Shown one piece after another: positions 1 to 8,199 of a DNA stretch of 64,000 nt. Made by a program: the position numbers and the translations under genes. Source of the stretch: Bin87 sp963666415 (GTDB lineage: Bacteria > Chloroflexota > Dehalococcoidia > Lucifugimonadales > UBA3495); the NCBI GenBank assembly GCA_963666415.2, contig CAXXPD010000003.1:310001-374000 (forward strand), written 5' to 3'. Under the pieces are notes generated by a model, which was not told the origin of the DNA, did no database searches, and was given only the letters and a program-made list of their open reading frames with translations. The number at the start of each line of letters is the position of its first letter. Within the stretch, counting starts at the first letter, position 1.

Positions 1-2
1 TC

Positions 3-53
3 TCTGACCTGATGGCCGAAGTAGGTGTCGCCGAAGCCGTCGGCCAGCCGTAA
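3..53 (+). CDS. Possible C-terminal tail of a gene entering from the left
   Basis: Frame 3 is open from the left edge to a TAA at 51-53 and would encode 16 residues rich in Ala, Val and Glu. The other two forward frames stop within the first 12 bases. This could be the end of an upstream gene, but it is too short to identify and may be chance. Confidence 0.2.
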   Translation, partial: SDLMAEVGVAEAVGQP

Positions 54-364
54 TCCCTCGTTTCACCCGCTACCCCTTGATTTGAGCAGGCCCGGGTGTT
101 GGTAGATTGCCTGTTGTTGAGGTTGCTCCCCTCACCCCAGCCCCTCTCCCGACGGGAGAGGGGCTTTCTCGTCGGCGACACCGGCGGAGCACTCTCGGCG
201 CTGCGATTCTCCTTGCCGCGAATCTCCCTGCCGCGAATCTTCCCGAGGAAGTTTGGCGTTTGCCACGGCAGTTTCGACGGCCGCCATGCTCCAGTTCCCT
301 CTTCTATTGGGAGAGGGTTCGAGCCTGCCCCAGACCTAATCTGGGGGGTGAGGGCAGACAACCC
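54..364. repeat. Intergenic region with CTCTCCC/GGGAGAG hairpins
   Basis: No convincing gene lies here. The stretch holds a near-perfect hairpin at 141-163 (CCCCTCTCCC, 3-base loop, GGGAGAGGGG) preceded by CCCTCACCCCAG. A degenerate second copy lies at about 300-355 and ends in GGGTGAGGGC just before the start codon of the permease. The same palindromic unit recurs through the window (about 11581-11605, 12897-12931, 14337-14372, 19409-19598, 24497-24530, 30601-30640), always between genes. It is therefore a dispersed intergenic repeat that may also act as a weak transcription stop. Confidence 0.6.
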
Positions 365-1210
365 ATGACCCTCTCCGACCTGGGCCTGCCCTCCGACGTA
401 CTCCTTTGGCACGCCGCGCTGCTGACGGTGGTCTCCTTCCTGGTGGGGATTCTGGGCGGATTCGTGGGGCTGGCGCTGGGCACGATGCGGCTGCCCGCCA
501 TGCTCCTGCTGGGGATGCCTGCGCCCGTGGCTGGCGGTACCAACATACTGGTCAGCAGTCTGGCCTCGCTGGCGGGCACCATTCGACACCTGCGGGCTGG
601 TCGAGTGAACCTGCGTATCGTCCTGACCATGGGGGTGCCGGCTTTTATCGGGGCGTTCATCGGGGGCCTGCTCAGCAACCGCACGCCTGAAGACCTGCTG
701 ATCGCCCTGGCCGGCGCGCTGGTATTCTGGCAAGGCGTCGAGTTCCTGATTATCGCCCGCAACCGGATGCGGACCGGCCGTACCGACGGCGCCCTGTTCG
801 GCGACGGTCTGGAAGGTTCACCGGGCCTTTTCACCCCCAAACGCGTGGCATCGGAGGGCGTAATTGGATTCGCCGTAGGAATGCTGGGCGGAGCGGTCGG
901 CCTGATCCTGGGCAGCATTCGGTTGCCGGCCCTGGTGAGAATCCTGCGCGTGGATCCTCGCATCGCTGCCGGAACAAATCTGTTCATCGGCTTCGTGATG
1001 GGAGCCGCTGGCTGGGTCGGACACGTCCTTTACGGCCAGGTAGACTGGGTACTGCTGGTGATGATGGGAGCCCCGGCAATGGTGGGTAGTTACCTGGGGG
1101 CCAACCTGACCGGCAAGGTCAACCTGAACCTGCTCCTCCTGACAATGGGTGTAACCCTGCTGGTGGTTGGCATCCTGCTGATAAGCCGAAGCGCAGCCGT
1201 CCTGCTGTGA
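365..1210 (+). CDS. TSUP-family permease (TauE/SafE)
   Basis: A 281-residue, strongly hydrophobic protein of the TSUP (TauE/SafE, formerly DUF81) family, integral to the cytoplasmic membrane. It shows the internal duplication typical of the family: GGFVGLALGTMRLPA near residues 31-45 is echoed by GGAVGLILGSIRLPA near 174-188, each at the start of a half with about four membrane spans, joined by a hydrophilic linker around residues 135-160. Members export or import sulfite, sulfoacetate or other small organic anions; the substrate cannot be read from sequence. The ATG at 365 is chosen because the frame upstream runs through the hairpin repeat. A flanking gene for sulfur metabolism is not present, so a sulfur role is only a family-level guess. 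Confidence 0.85.
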   Translation: MTLSDLGLPSDVLLWHAALLTVVSFLVGILGGFVGLALGTMRLPAMLLLGMPAPVAGGTNILVSSLASLAGTIRHLRAGRVNLRIVLTMGVPAFIGAFIGGLLSNRTPEDLLIALAGALVFWQGVEFLIIARNRMRTGRTDGALFGDGLEGSPGLFTPKRVASEGVIGFAVGMLGGAVGLILGSIRLPALVRILRVDPRIAAGTNLFIGFVMGAAGWVGHVLYGQVDWVLLVMMGAPAMVGSYLGANLTGKVNLNLLLLTMGVTLLVVGILLISRSAAVLL

Positions 1211-1330
1211 TCCATTCAATCCCCTTCCCCCGCGGCAGGCCTTTGCGTAGCCTGTCATTGGGAAGAGCGAGGCGACGCGGCATTCCCCGCTTGAGGACGA
1301 CGACACTTGCCACGGTGTGCTCATCGGTTT

Positions 1331-1363
1331 CGGCCTGCGCCGGAACGACGGTTATGCAAAGGT
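1331..1363. repeat. Dispersed repeat, GCGCCGGAACGACGG type
   Basis: This 33-base segment reappears with two or three changes at 38827-38859. Related pieces (CGTCGTTCCGGCGCAGGCC) lie near 28113-28132 and 41896-41915. The rest of the 1211-1398 spacer holds a degraded copy of the TGTCATTGCGAG hairpin family near 1252. Function unknown; it appears only between genes. Confidence 0.5.
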
Positions 1364-1398
1364 ATCCGCCGGGGTAGGGGAAGCGTGAGGGCAGACTT

Positions 1399-2124
1399 CT
1401 AGCCCATCTCGGCCCGCAACCTGGCCAGCAGGGGGATGGAGCGAATTTTGCGGTCGTCAAGGTCGTCCCAGTAGATGCCGGTGGGTCTGGGCAGGGCAGC
1501 GCCGCCAGCGTTGCAACGGATGATCGCATCCGGCGTGATAACCACCGCCAGCGGGACGTCGTGCTGGGTGTAGGGCAGGTCTTCGTCCAGCACCTGCATG
1601 GCGTGTACCGTGCTGATGACCGGAGTGTCTGGATGCACCACCCCGGCCGCGGCGGCCAAGCCGTACTCCAGATCGGCGTACCCGCCGCCCTTGCCGACGC
1701 GGACACCCTGCCGGTTGACGGCCACCGAGCCCGAGATCACCAGGTCGATGGGTTGCATCTCCGCCACGTACACCGGCCGCCCCACCTGGAACGCCCCGGA
1801 TATGGTTGCCGCTTTGGCCGGCTCAACCTCCGGGCGGATTGGGTCCAGCTCGATGAAGACCCGTTCGTCCCGCAACCTGGGCACCGCCATATAGAGCAAC
1901 TTGCCCTGCTCCAATGCCAGTTGACGCAACGGACGCTGCGCCTGGTCGGGGTTGCTCTTGATGGCGCGGGCCGCCTCCCATTCAGGCAATTCAGTTGCGA
2001 GGGACGCAGCCACCTCACACCCGATGAAATGGGGAATCTTGTCGTGCACCGACTTGCCCCGCACCACGCGGGCCGTCTCCAGCGCCGTCCAGACATCTTC
2101 GCGAATGGCCCACTTGTCTCGCAT
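1399..2124 (-). CDS. 5-formyltetrahydrofolate cyclo-ligase-like protein
   Basis: A 241-residue protein of the 5-FTHF cyclo-ligase (MTHFS) superfamily, nearest in layout to the MTHFSD-like branch. The C-terminal half carries the ATP/phosphate-loop signature RVGKGGGYADLEY (about residues 141-153), followed by the family's VVHPDTPVISTVHAMQV and DVPLAVVITPD segments. Classical MTHFS converts 5-formyl-THF plus ATP to 5,10-methenyl-THF. This branch is longer at the N-terminus and its substrate is less certain. The start ATG follows AGGGGGCGAGC, a good ribosome binding site. It is convergent with the upstream permease and not obviously in an operon. Confidence 0.75.
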   Translation of the reverse strand: MRDKWAIREDVWTALETARVVRGKSVHDKIPHFIGCEVAASLATELPEWEAARAIKSNPDQAQRPLRQLALEQGKLLYMAVPRLRDERVFIELDPIRPEVEPAKAATISGAFQVGRPVYVAEMQPIDLVISGSVAVNRQGVRVGKGGGYADLEYGLAAAAGVVHPDTPVISTVHAMQVLDEDLPYTQHDVPLAVVITPDAIIRCNAGGAALPRPTGIYWDDLDDRKIRSIPLLARLRAEMG

Positions 2125-2305
2125 GCTCGCCCCCTGCGCGTCCGATGCTACGTGATTGGCGTCAGCACGTCAAAAAGAAGTTTGGCGTCACCACACCAAA
2201 TCCCGCCCGTCTCTCAGCAACCAAACTACGAGTACCAACGCGGATGCACGCACGATTGAATCCGAATCAAAACGCCGCAAGGTGGCGACAACTCCGGCAG
2301 TGAAA

Positions 2306-2851
2306 TCAACCGGTGAGGGCGCCCTGAATCGCCACGACGATAATCCAAGGGATAAAGCCAATTACGGCTGACAGCAACACCGCGGCAATTGCCCGCCCGG
2401 TGCTGTCGAAGTCGAGAGCCTGACGTGCGCCGACCACCACCGCCGCCAATGTCCACACGATCCCGACGAACGACAAGATTACCCCTACCACCGGGATGAA
2501 TATCAGCAGCGATAGGACGCCGGGGGTGTAGGCGTACCCCAGGACCCGGCCGATTTCCGACCAATTCGTCTCGGTGTCGCTGGTTCGCAACATCTTGCCG
2601 CCGACGAAATTCAGCACCGTGACCCACAGTGCCCAGCGCACGATACCGAAGAGCAGTCCGACGATGATCCCGCGTACCAGCCCGCCGAGGCCGCCGCCCC
2701 CAATTAATCCGTCGATGATGCCGCCCACGATGCCGCAGACGGTTACCAGCACCACCACGAGGATGGCTTCACCCAGCGCGTTGCGGTCGGCCTCAATCTC
2801 CTCGTAGGTGGCGGAGTTGAACATTGCCGCCCCAATCATCCTCTGTAACAC
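2306..2851 (-). CDS. Yip1-domain membrane protein
   Basis: A Yip1-family integral membrane protein of about 181 residues. After a short amphipathic start it has the family's ATYEEIEADRNALGEA lead-in, then four to five hydrophobic segments separated by Gly-rich turns (GGIIDGLIGGGGLGG) and the closing GFIPWIIVVAIQGALTG. Bacterial Yip1 proteins have no settled function. The open frame extends 41 codons upstream, but I choose the GTG at 2851: it is preceded at the right distance by GAGGTG, and the product then begins LQRMIGAAMF as relatives do. Inside the extension no other codon has a comparable binding site. Confidence 0.75.
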   Translation of the reverse strand: MLQRMIGAAMFNSATYEEIEADRNALGEAILVVVLVTVCGIVGGIIDGLIGGGGLGGLVRGIIVGLLFGIVRWALWVTVLNFVGGKMLRTSDTETNWSEIGRVLGYAYTPGVLSLLIFIPVVGVILSFVGIVWTLAAVVVGARQALDFDSTGRAIAAVLLSAVIGFIPWIIVVAIQGALTG

Positions 2852-2969
2852 GGTTTGCACCTCGCTCCATTTGGGATGCCGTTGACGCGTGAATTGTAAC
2901 CAACTGATTCGACGCTCGCCTGCGGAAGAGCGCGCATAGTTAGGGCAAATCCTCATGCGTATCTCCTGT

Positions 2970-3388
2970 GTCATTGCGAGCGTAGCGCGGCAATCTCGTC
3001 GTCATAGCAACGGCGGTTCGCCGACGCGTGTTCAACCTCATCGAGATTGCCACGTCGCTATGCTCCTCGCAATGACAGATCAAAGGGATACGCGCGACGT
3101 GCCCGGCCTCATGCGTACCTCCTGTGTCATTGCGAGCATAGCGCGGCAATCTCGTCGTCATAGCAACGGCGGTTCGCCGCCGCGTGTTCAGCCTCATCGA
3201 GATTGCCACGTCGCTATGCTCCTCGCAATGACAGATCAAAGGGGTACGCGCGACGTGCCCGGCCTCATGCGCACCTCCTGTGTCATTGCGAGCGTAGCGC
3301 GGCAATCTCGTCGTCGTAGCAAAAGCGGTTCGCCGACGTGTGTTCAGCCTCATCGAGGTTGCCACGTCGCTATGCTCCTCGCAATGAC
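2970..3388. repeat. Three tandem copies of a 107-bp hairpin repeat
   Basis: Copies at 2970-3076, 3126-3232 and 3282-3388 repeat with an exact 156-base period (107-bp unit plus 49-bp spacer). Each starts GTCATTGCGAGCGTAGCG and ends CGCTATGCTCCTCGCAATGAC, so the ends pair into a long stem with an inner stem formed by GGCAATCTCG and CGAGATTGCC. The spacer (CAAAGGGATACGCGCGACG and onward) is duplicated with each unit, so the array grew by tandem duplication. Single units occur at 34585-34691, 34757-34863, 42000-42106, and diverged forms at 21574-21701 and 38642-38760. Open frames across this array are artefacts of the repeat. Confidence 0.9.
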
Positions 3389-3412
3389 AAAGCGGGTACG
3401 CATGAGAGGGCA

Positions 3413-3526
3413 GTAACTGTTCAGACTTGCGGGGATCTGGGGACTATTCGGCCTCTTGTGGAGGGACAACCAAGCACGGAATTTCCACCGCAAACCGTTT
3501 CCGTCCCCTCAAACGTGAACAGTTAC
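3413..3526. mobile_element. IS66-derived MITE, 114 bp
   Basis: A 114-bp element with ends GTAACTGTTCAGACTTG and CAAACGTGAACAGTTAC, which are inverted repeats of each other and match the ends of the IS66 copies in this window. It has no coding capacity. A second copy at 50236-50347 shares both ends and an internal CCAAGCACGGAATTT. The left 8 bases AGAGGGCA (3405-3412) reappear as AGAGGGCA at 8087-8094, on the far side of the IS66 block. The block therefore inserted later, at the MITE's right edge, and separated its target duplication. Confidence 0.8.
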
Positions 3527-4439
3527 AGAGGGCGTAACAGTTCAGAGTAGAGGGGAAACGAGCAGCTGACGGCAGGCGGCGAGAGGATTTAGACCTTGGG
3601 CGCGCCAGGTGCCGAAGATGGATGCCAGCGTCATCTTGCTCTCGGTGCCCTGCTCCGAGCGGGTGCCGCCGCTGATCTTGCGGCTGATGACCAGATGGCG
3701 CAGGCTGCGTTCGGCGGCGTTGTTGTCTGAAGGCACGTCCGATTCGGCCACGAATACGAAGAGTTCCTTGATGTGGCGCTCGATGCGTCGGCACAGCTTG
3801 GCCTGGGTTGCCGACGGGTCGTGCCGGAAAGGCTGGCCGAGGGCCAGCAGTTGTCGTTCCAGGGCCAGTTGGGCGGTGCGCCGCCGCTTGGCCTGGGGAT
3901 GAGTGCAGGCTTTGGCCCGGTCGTAAATCCCGTGGACGGCGTCGGCCCACCTGGCCAGTGGCGCAGCATCGGGGTAGAGGGTGCGCAGGTCATGGATGTC
4001 CCGCAGCAGGTGGGCCCAGCACCGCTGCTTGGGGCCGTCATAATGGTGGTAGGCGGCGTAGAAATCGCTGACCAATACTCCGGAGAAAGCATCGCTCAGC
4101 GCCTCGTCCACGACTGTTTTGCCCCGACCCCGCCGCAGGAAGTAGCGTTCGGTGGGGGTGCTGAAAGTCCACACGTAGCCGTTGGCCCCGTTCTGACGCC
4201 AGCCGGTTTCGTCGGCATGGACCACTGGGCTGGCGCGGATGCGGTCCAGGATCGCGGCCACTGCCGGTTGGGCCCGCTGCGCCGTGCGATGGATGGCGCT
4301 CACGATGGCCCCCACGCTGAGGCGCAACTGATGCACGGTGTCCAGATACCACTGGACGCTGCGGATGGGCAGCCGCCCCTCTTCCCGCAGCGTGGCGATC
4401 AGGCTGAGCAGGTTGACGCCGAGGCGCTGCTGACCCAAG

Positions 4440-5933
4440 CTGGACTTTACGCATAATTTAGAAAAAGTATAAAGACAGGGTAAGCTGGCCTGACCAAAAT
4501 CTCACTAAAGGCCCAGCTATGCTTACCCTGCCCAATGCCATTGTATCCATACTCATTCCCTTCGCAACGCTGTTTACCAACCCGACCTGGCGAAAAGCCC
4601 AGGTACTGCTGGTGGGCGCGATCCTGACCCCGGGTCAGCGCACCGTCGCCGCGGCCCTGCGGGTCATGGGCCGCAGCGATCACCGCGATTACGCCCGCTA
4701 CCATGAGGTGCTCAACCGGGCGGTGTGGTCGCCCCGTGCAGCGGCGCGCATCCTCTTGGTGTTGCTGCTCCAGCACCTTGATGGTGGGGATGGCCCCTTG
4801 GTCTTCGGCATACGAGCCTTTTACCAATCGGGAAACCCTGGAACGGCGTCGCGGCGCCAAGATCAAAGGTCGGGGCATCTACCGCGACGCGGTGCGTTCC
4901 AGCCGGAGCCAACTGGTCAAGGCCAGCGGCCTGCGCTGGATCTCCCTGATGTGGCTGGGCCACGTGCCTTGGGCCGGACGCCATTGGGCCTTGCCGGTGC
5001 TCACCGTGCTGGCGCCATCGACGCGGTACTACCAACAGCAGGGACGTCGGCACAAGAAGCTCACCGACTGGGCGCGACAGATGATCCTGCAACCCCGCTC
5101 ATGGTGAGCCTGCCGAACCACGCTGGCTGCCCAACGTCCACTGGTGCTGGTGGGCGACAACAGCTACGCCGTGCTGGACCTGCTCCACTGCTGCCAATCC
5201 CTCCGTGAACCCGTTACCCTCATTGCCAGACTACGGCTGGACGCCGCCCTGTATGCGCCAGCGCCAGCCCGTCAGCCGGGTCAGAACGGCCGCCCGCCGC
5301 TGAAAGGCGCGCGGCGACCCGCGCTGAAAACGATCCTCGACCAGCCCCAGGCAACTTGGGCCAGCGTGGCCGTGGCCTGGTATGACGGCACCACCCGCAC
5401 GGTGGAACTCACGTCGCAAACGGCGGTCTGGTACCGCTCCGGCAAGCCTCCAGTCCTCATCCGCTGGGTGCTGATCCGAGATCCCCAGGGCTCCTTCGCC
5501 ACCCAGGCCTTGCTGTGCACCGACCCCGCGGCGGACCCGACCCAGATCCTGGAATGGTTTGTCCTGCGCTGGCAACTGGAAGTTACCTTTCAGGAGGTGC
5601 GGACCCACCTGGGCGTGGAAACCCAACGCCAGTGGTCCGACCTGGCCATCGCCCGCACCACGCCCGTCCTGCTGGGAATCTTCTCCTGGACCACCCTGGC
5701 CGCCCACGGGTTGCAAAAACAGCGCCCCATGACCCAGCGCCGAGCGGCCTGGTACGACAAGCCGTTGCCGACCTTCGTGGACGCCATTGCCCTGGTGCGA
5801 CGCCACCTGTGGCTGGCGTCGGAGGGTTTTTCAACGTCGGCCGTCGACCCCGATACGCAGGAACTCCCAGTCGCTCTGTACCACCGACTTGTCGATTCCC
5901 TCGCTTACGCCGCTTGAAATGCGGAAAGTCCAG
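4440..5933 (+). mobile_element. IS4-type element A (1494 bp) inside IS66 copy 1
   Basis: Terminal inverted repeats CTGGACTTTACGCAT at the left and, read inward from the right, CTGGACTTTCCGCAT. Flanks CCAAG (4435-4439) and CCAAA (5934-5938) are a probable 5-bp target duplication with one change; the uninterrupted IS66 copies have CCAAG at this site. The same kind of element is found at 29055-30512 and 53035-54492, both with perfect 5-bp duplications. Confidence 0.85.
4519..5917 (+). pseudogene. IS4-type DDE transposase, broken in two places
   Basis: Relative of the intact 453-residue transposases at 29071-30432 and 53115-54476. Two short insertions break it. The first falls within the catalytic motif FGIDETLE: FGI is followed by about 16 foreign bases, which removes the first catalytic Asp and shifts the frame. 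The second, near 5092-5130, inserts a short stretch after QMILQ. The third frame then continues with LVGDNSYAVLDLLHCCQ and RWQLEVTFQEVRTHLG to the end. This copy is dead and could move only with an enzyme supplied from elsewhere. Confidence 0.85.
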
Positions 5934-6472
5934 CCAAAATCACGCCGCCCAGTTCCGCCGGAGGTGTGCAGCGCCGTCGGCAGGCCGGGCAAGTCCGAGC
6001 AAGGTAGACGTGCTCGGTGACTTGCGCGGGAACCACCGGCAGCTCGATGACCTCCCGAGTGCGCTGGATCCAGCCGCCGGACAGGTGGGCGCCGCAATCG
6101 GGACAGTTCTCCATCACGTGCTCCACCCGGTGGGTCGGTGTCATGCGCGGGCGAGCGAAGCCGTGGCGTCGCTGCTTGCGGGGCCCCTGCTGCGCTGGGG
6201 GCTTCCGGCCCGATTTCGCCTTGAGGCCGGGCATTCGGAGCGGGCCGCCCGGTTTCGCCTGGCCTTCCAGTTCGGCAATCCGCCGCTGCAACCGCTCAAT
6301 CACCGCCTGTAACTCGGCGATGATGGCAATGAGGACAGCGCGGTCGACGGTGGTCAGGTCCACTTCAGTATCCATGCCCTGTATATGACATAACCACCGC
6401 CACCCGTGCCAGCGTTCGGCAACCCGCCTTCGGCCAATTCACCTCACCAAGTCTGAACTGTTACGTCCCACC

Positions 6473-6653
6473 GCAACAGTTCAGAGTAGAGGGGAAACGA
6501 GCAGCTGACGGCAGGCGGCGAGAGGATTTAGACCTTGGGCGCGCCAGGTGCCGAAGATGGATGCCAGCGTCATCTTGCTCTCGGTGCCCTGCTCCGAGCG
6601 GGTGCCGCCGCTGATCTTGCGGCTGATGACCAGATGGCGCAGGCTGCGTTCGG
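6473..6653 (-). repeat. 181-bp left-end fragment of an IS66 element
   Basis: Nearly identical to the first 181 bp of the IS66 copies, starting GCAACAGTTCAGAG and stopping abruptly at GCTGCGTTCGG, where the left end of copy 2 begins. Eight bases, GTCCCACC (6465-6472), separate it from the right end of copy 1. The fragment encodes only the last few dozen transposase codons. The arrangement fits a former tandem IS dimer into which another IS66 inserted, followed by deletion. Confidence 0.8.
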
Positions 6654-8085
6654 GTAACAGTTCAGAGTAGAGGGGAAACGAGCAGCTGACGGCAGGCGGC
6701 GAGAGGATTTAGACCTTGGGCGCGCCAGGTGCCGAAGATGGATGCCAGCGTCATCTTGCGCTCGGTGCCCTGCTCCGAGCGGGTGCCGCCGCTGATCTTG
6801 CGGCTGATGACCAGATGGCGCAGGCTGCGTTCGGCAGCGTTGTTGTCTGAAGGCACGTCCGGTTCGGCCACGAATACGAAGAGTTCCTTGATGTGGCGCT
6901 CGATGCGTCGGCACAGCTTGGCCTGGGTTGCCGACGGGTCGTGCCGGAAGGGCTGGCCGAGGGCCAGCAGTTGTCGTTCCAGGGCCAGTTGGGCGGTGCG
7001 CCGCCGCTTGGCCTGGGGATGAGTGCAGGCTTTGGCCCGGTCGTAAATCCCGTGGACGGCGTCGGCCCACCTGGCCAGTGGCGCAGCATCGGGGTAGAGG
7101 GTGCGCAGGTCGTGGATGTCCCGCAGCAGGTGGGCCCAGCACCGCTGCTTGGGGCCGTCATAATGGTGGTAGGCAGCGTAGAAATCGCTGACCAATACTC
7201 TGGAGAAAGCATCGCTCAGCGCCTCGTCCACGACTGTTTTGCCCCGACCCCGCCGCAGGAAGTAGCGTTCGGTGGGGGTGCTGAAAGTCCACACGTAGCC
7301 GTTGGCCCCGCTCTGACGCCAGCCGGTTTCGTCGGCGTGGACCACTGGGCTGGCGCGGATGCGGTCCAGGATCGCGGCCACTGCCGGTTGGGCCCGCTGC
7401 GCCGTGCGATGGATGGCGCTCACGATGGCCCCCACGCTGAGGCGCAACTGATGCACGGTGTCCAGATACCACTGGACGCTGCGGATGGGCAGCCGCCCCT
7501 CTTCCCGCAGCGTGGCGATCAGGCTGAGCAGGTTGACGCCGAGGCGCTGCTGACCCAAGACCACGCCGCCCAGTTCCGCCGGAGGTGTGCAGCGCCGTCG
7601 GCAGGCCGGGCAAGTCCGAGCAAGGTAGACCTGCTCGGTGACTTGCGCGGGAACCACCGGCAGCTCGATGACCTCCCGAGTGCGCTGGATCCAGCCGCCG
7701 GACCGGTGGGCGCCGCAATCGGGACAGTTCTCCATCACGTGCTCCACCCGGTGGGTCGGTGTCATGCGCGGGCGGGCGAAGCCGTGGCGTCGCTGCTTGC
7801 GGGGCCCCGGCTGCGCTGGGGGCTTCCGGCCCGATTTCGCCTTGAGGCCGGGCATTCGGAGCGGGCCGCCCGGTTTCGCCTGGCCTTCCAGTTCGGCAAT
7901 CCGCCGCTGCAACCGCTCAATCACCGCCTGTAACTCGGCGATGATGGCAATGAGGACAGCGCGGTCGACGGTGGTCAGGTCCACTTCAGTATCCATGCCC
8001 TGTATATGACATAACCACCGCCACCCGTGCCAGCGTTCGGCAACCCGCCTTCGGCCAATTCACCTCACCAAGTCTGAACTGTTAC
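6654..8085 (-). mobile_element. IS66-family element, copy 2 (1432 bp, intact)
   Basis: Ends GTAACAGTTCAGAGTAGAGG and CACCAAGTCTGAACTGTTAC. It carries a single transposase and neither tnpA nor tnpB, like the ISBst12 subgroup of IS66. The right flank CAGAGGGC (8086-8093) pairs with the left flank of copy 1 rather than with its own left neighbour, so its left junction is secondary. It stops 16 bases before the -35 box of the greA promoter. Confidence 0.9.
6662..7996 (-). CDS. IS66-family transposase
   Basis: A 444-residue DDE transposase. An N-terminal leucine-zipper helix (AELQAVIERLQRRIAELEGQ, about residues 19-38) precedes two CxxC-type zinc pairs (CPDCGAH, CPACRRRC) and then the catalytic core: Asp in VVHADETGW, Asp in VSDFYAAYHHYDGP and Glu in PSDNNAAERSLRHLV, followed by the family's KMTLASIFGTWRAQGLNPL tail. 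It is nearly identical to the product at 39004-40338, so the family has been active recently. Confidence 0.95.
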   Translation of the reverse strand: MDTEVDLTTVDRAVLIAIIAELQAVIERLQRRIAELEGQAKPGGPLRMPGLKAKSGRKPPAQPGPRKQRRHGFARPRMTPTHRVEHVMENCPDCGAHRSGGWIQRTREVIELPVVPAQVTEQVYLARTCPACRRRCTPPAELGGVVLGQQRLGVNLLSLIATLREEGRLPIRSVQWYLDTVHQLRLSVGAIVSAIHRTAQRAQPAVAAILDRIRASPVVHADETGWRQSGANGYVWTFSTPTERYFLRRGRGKTVVDEALSDAFSRVLVSDFYAAYHHYDGPKQRCWAHLLRDIHDLRTLYPDAAPLARWADAVHGIYDRAKACTHPQAKRRRTAQLALERQLLALGQPFRHDPSATQAKLCRRIERHIKELFVFVAEPDVPSDNNAAERSLRHLVISRKISGGTRSEQGTERKMTLASIFGTWRAQGLNPLAACRQLLVSPLL

Positions 8086-8101
8086 CAGAGGGCAAATTTG
8101 C

Positions 8102-8130
8102 TTTACAATTTTTGAGGTCAGCCTTATAAT
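8102..8130 (+). promoter_or_regulatory. Sigma-70-like promoter upstream of greA-lysS-serS
   Basis: TTTACA (8102-8107) and a perfect TATAAT (8125-8130) are separated by exactly 17 bases, in a locally AT-rich stretch unlike its surroundings. Transcription would start near 8137, giving a leader of about 60 bases before the greA-like start at 8200. It survives immediately beside the right end of the IS66 block. Confidence 0.55.
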
Positions 8131-8199
8131 TTAATGCTAGGGAGTAGGTCGATTTTGACCGCTCCCGTCTCTCTATGTCGGATTCTAGGCGGTGGCCAG

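Larger units (their letters stand above)
3542..6375 (-). pseudogene. IS66 transposase, interrupted by another IS
   Basis: The 444-residue transposase seen intact in copies 2 and 3 is here cut in two. Codons 1 to about 146 lie at 5939-6375 (coiled-coil start, zinc-binding CPDCGAH and CPACRRRC pairs). The remaining 298 codons lie at 3542-4438 (catalytic domain with VVHADETGW, VSDFYAAYHHYDG and PSDNNAAERSLRH). Joining them across the 1494-bp insertion restores the frame, with one V-to-I change at the junction. The two halves cannot make an active enzyme. Confidence 0.85.
3534..6464 (-). mobile_element. IS66-family element, copy 1, split by an IS4-type insertion
   Basis: Left end GTAACAGTTCAGAGTAGAGG at 3534 and right end CACCAAGTCTGAACTGTTAC ending 6464 are the same as in the intact copies at 6654-8085 and 38996-40427. 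The element is interrupted at 4440-5933 by an IS4-type element. The 8 bases before it, CAGAGGGC (3526-3533), are not found after 6464 but after 8085 (8086-8093), so this left end and the right end of copy 2 share one insertion event. Eight-base duplications are the IS66 norm. Confidence 0.85.

Noticed and set aside
305..325. Possible tRNA T-loop (GGTTCGAGCC)
   Set aside because: No acceptor or anticodon stem can be formed around it; it is part of a degenerate palindromic repeat.
2970..3388. Regular repeats with constant period that could suggest a CRISPR array
   Set aside because: Units are 107 bp with a conserved, not variable, 49-bp spacer, and each unit is a long hairpin; no cas gene is near.
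6893..7933. 346-codon frame antisense to the IS66 transposase, also present at 39235-40275
   Set aside because: It is repeated only because the IS is repeated; it has no motif and is disrupted in copy 4.
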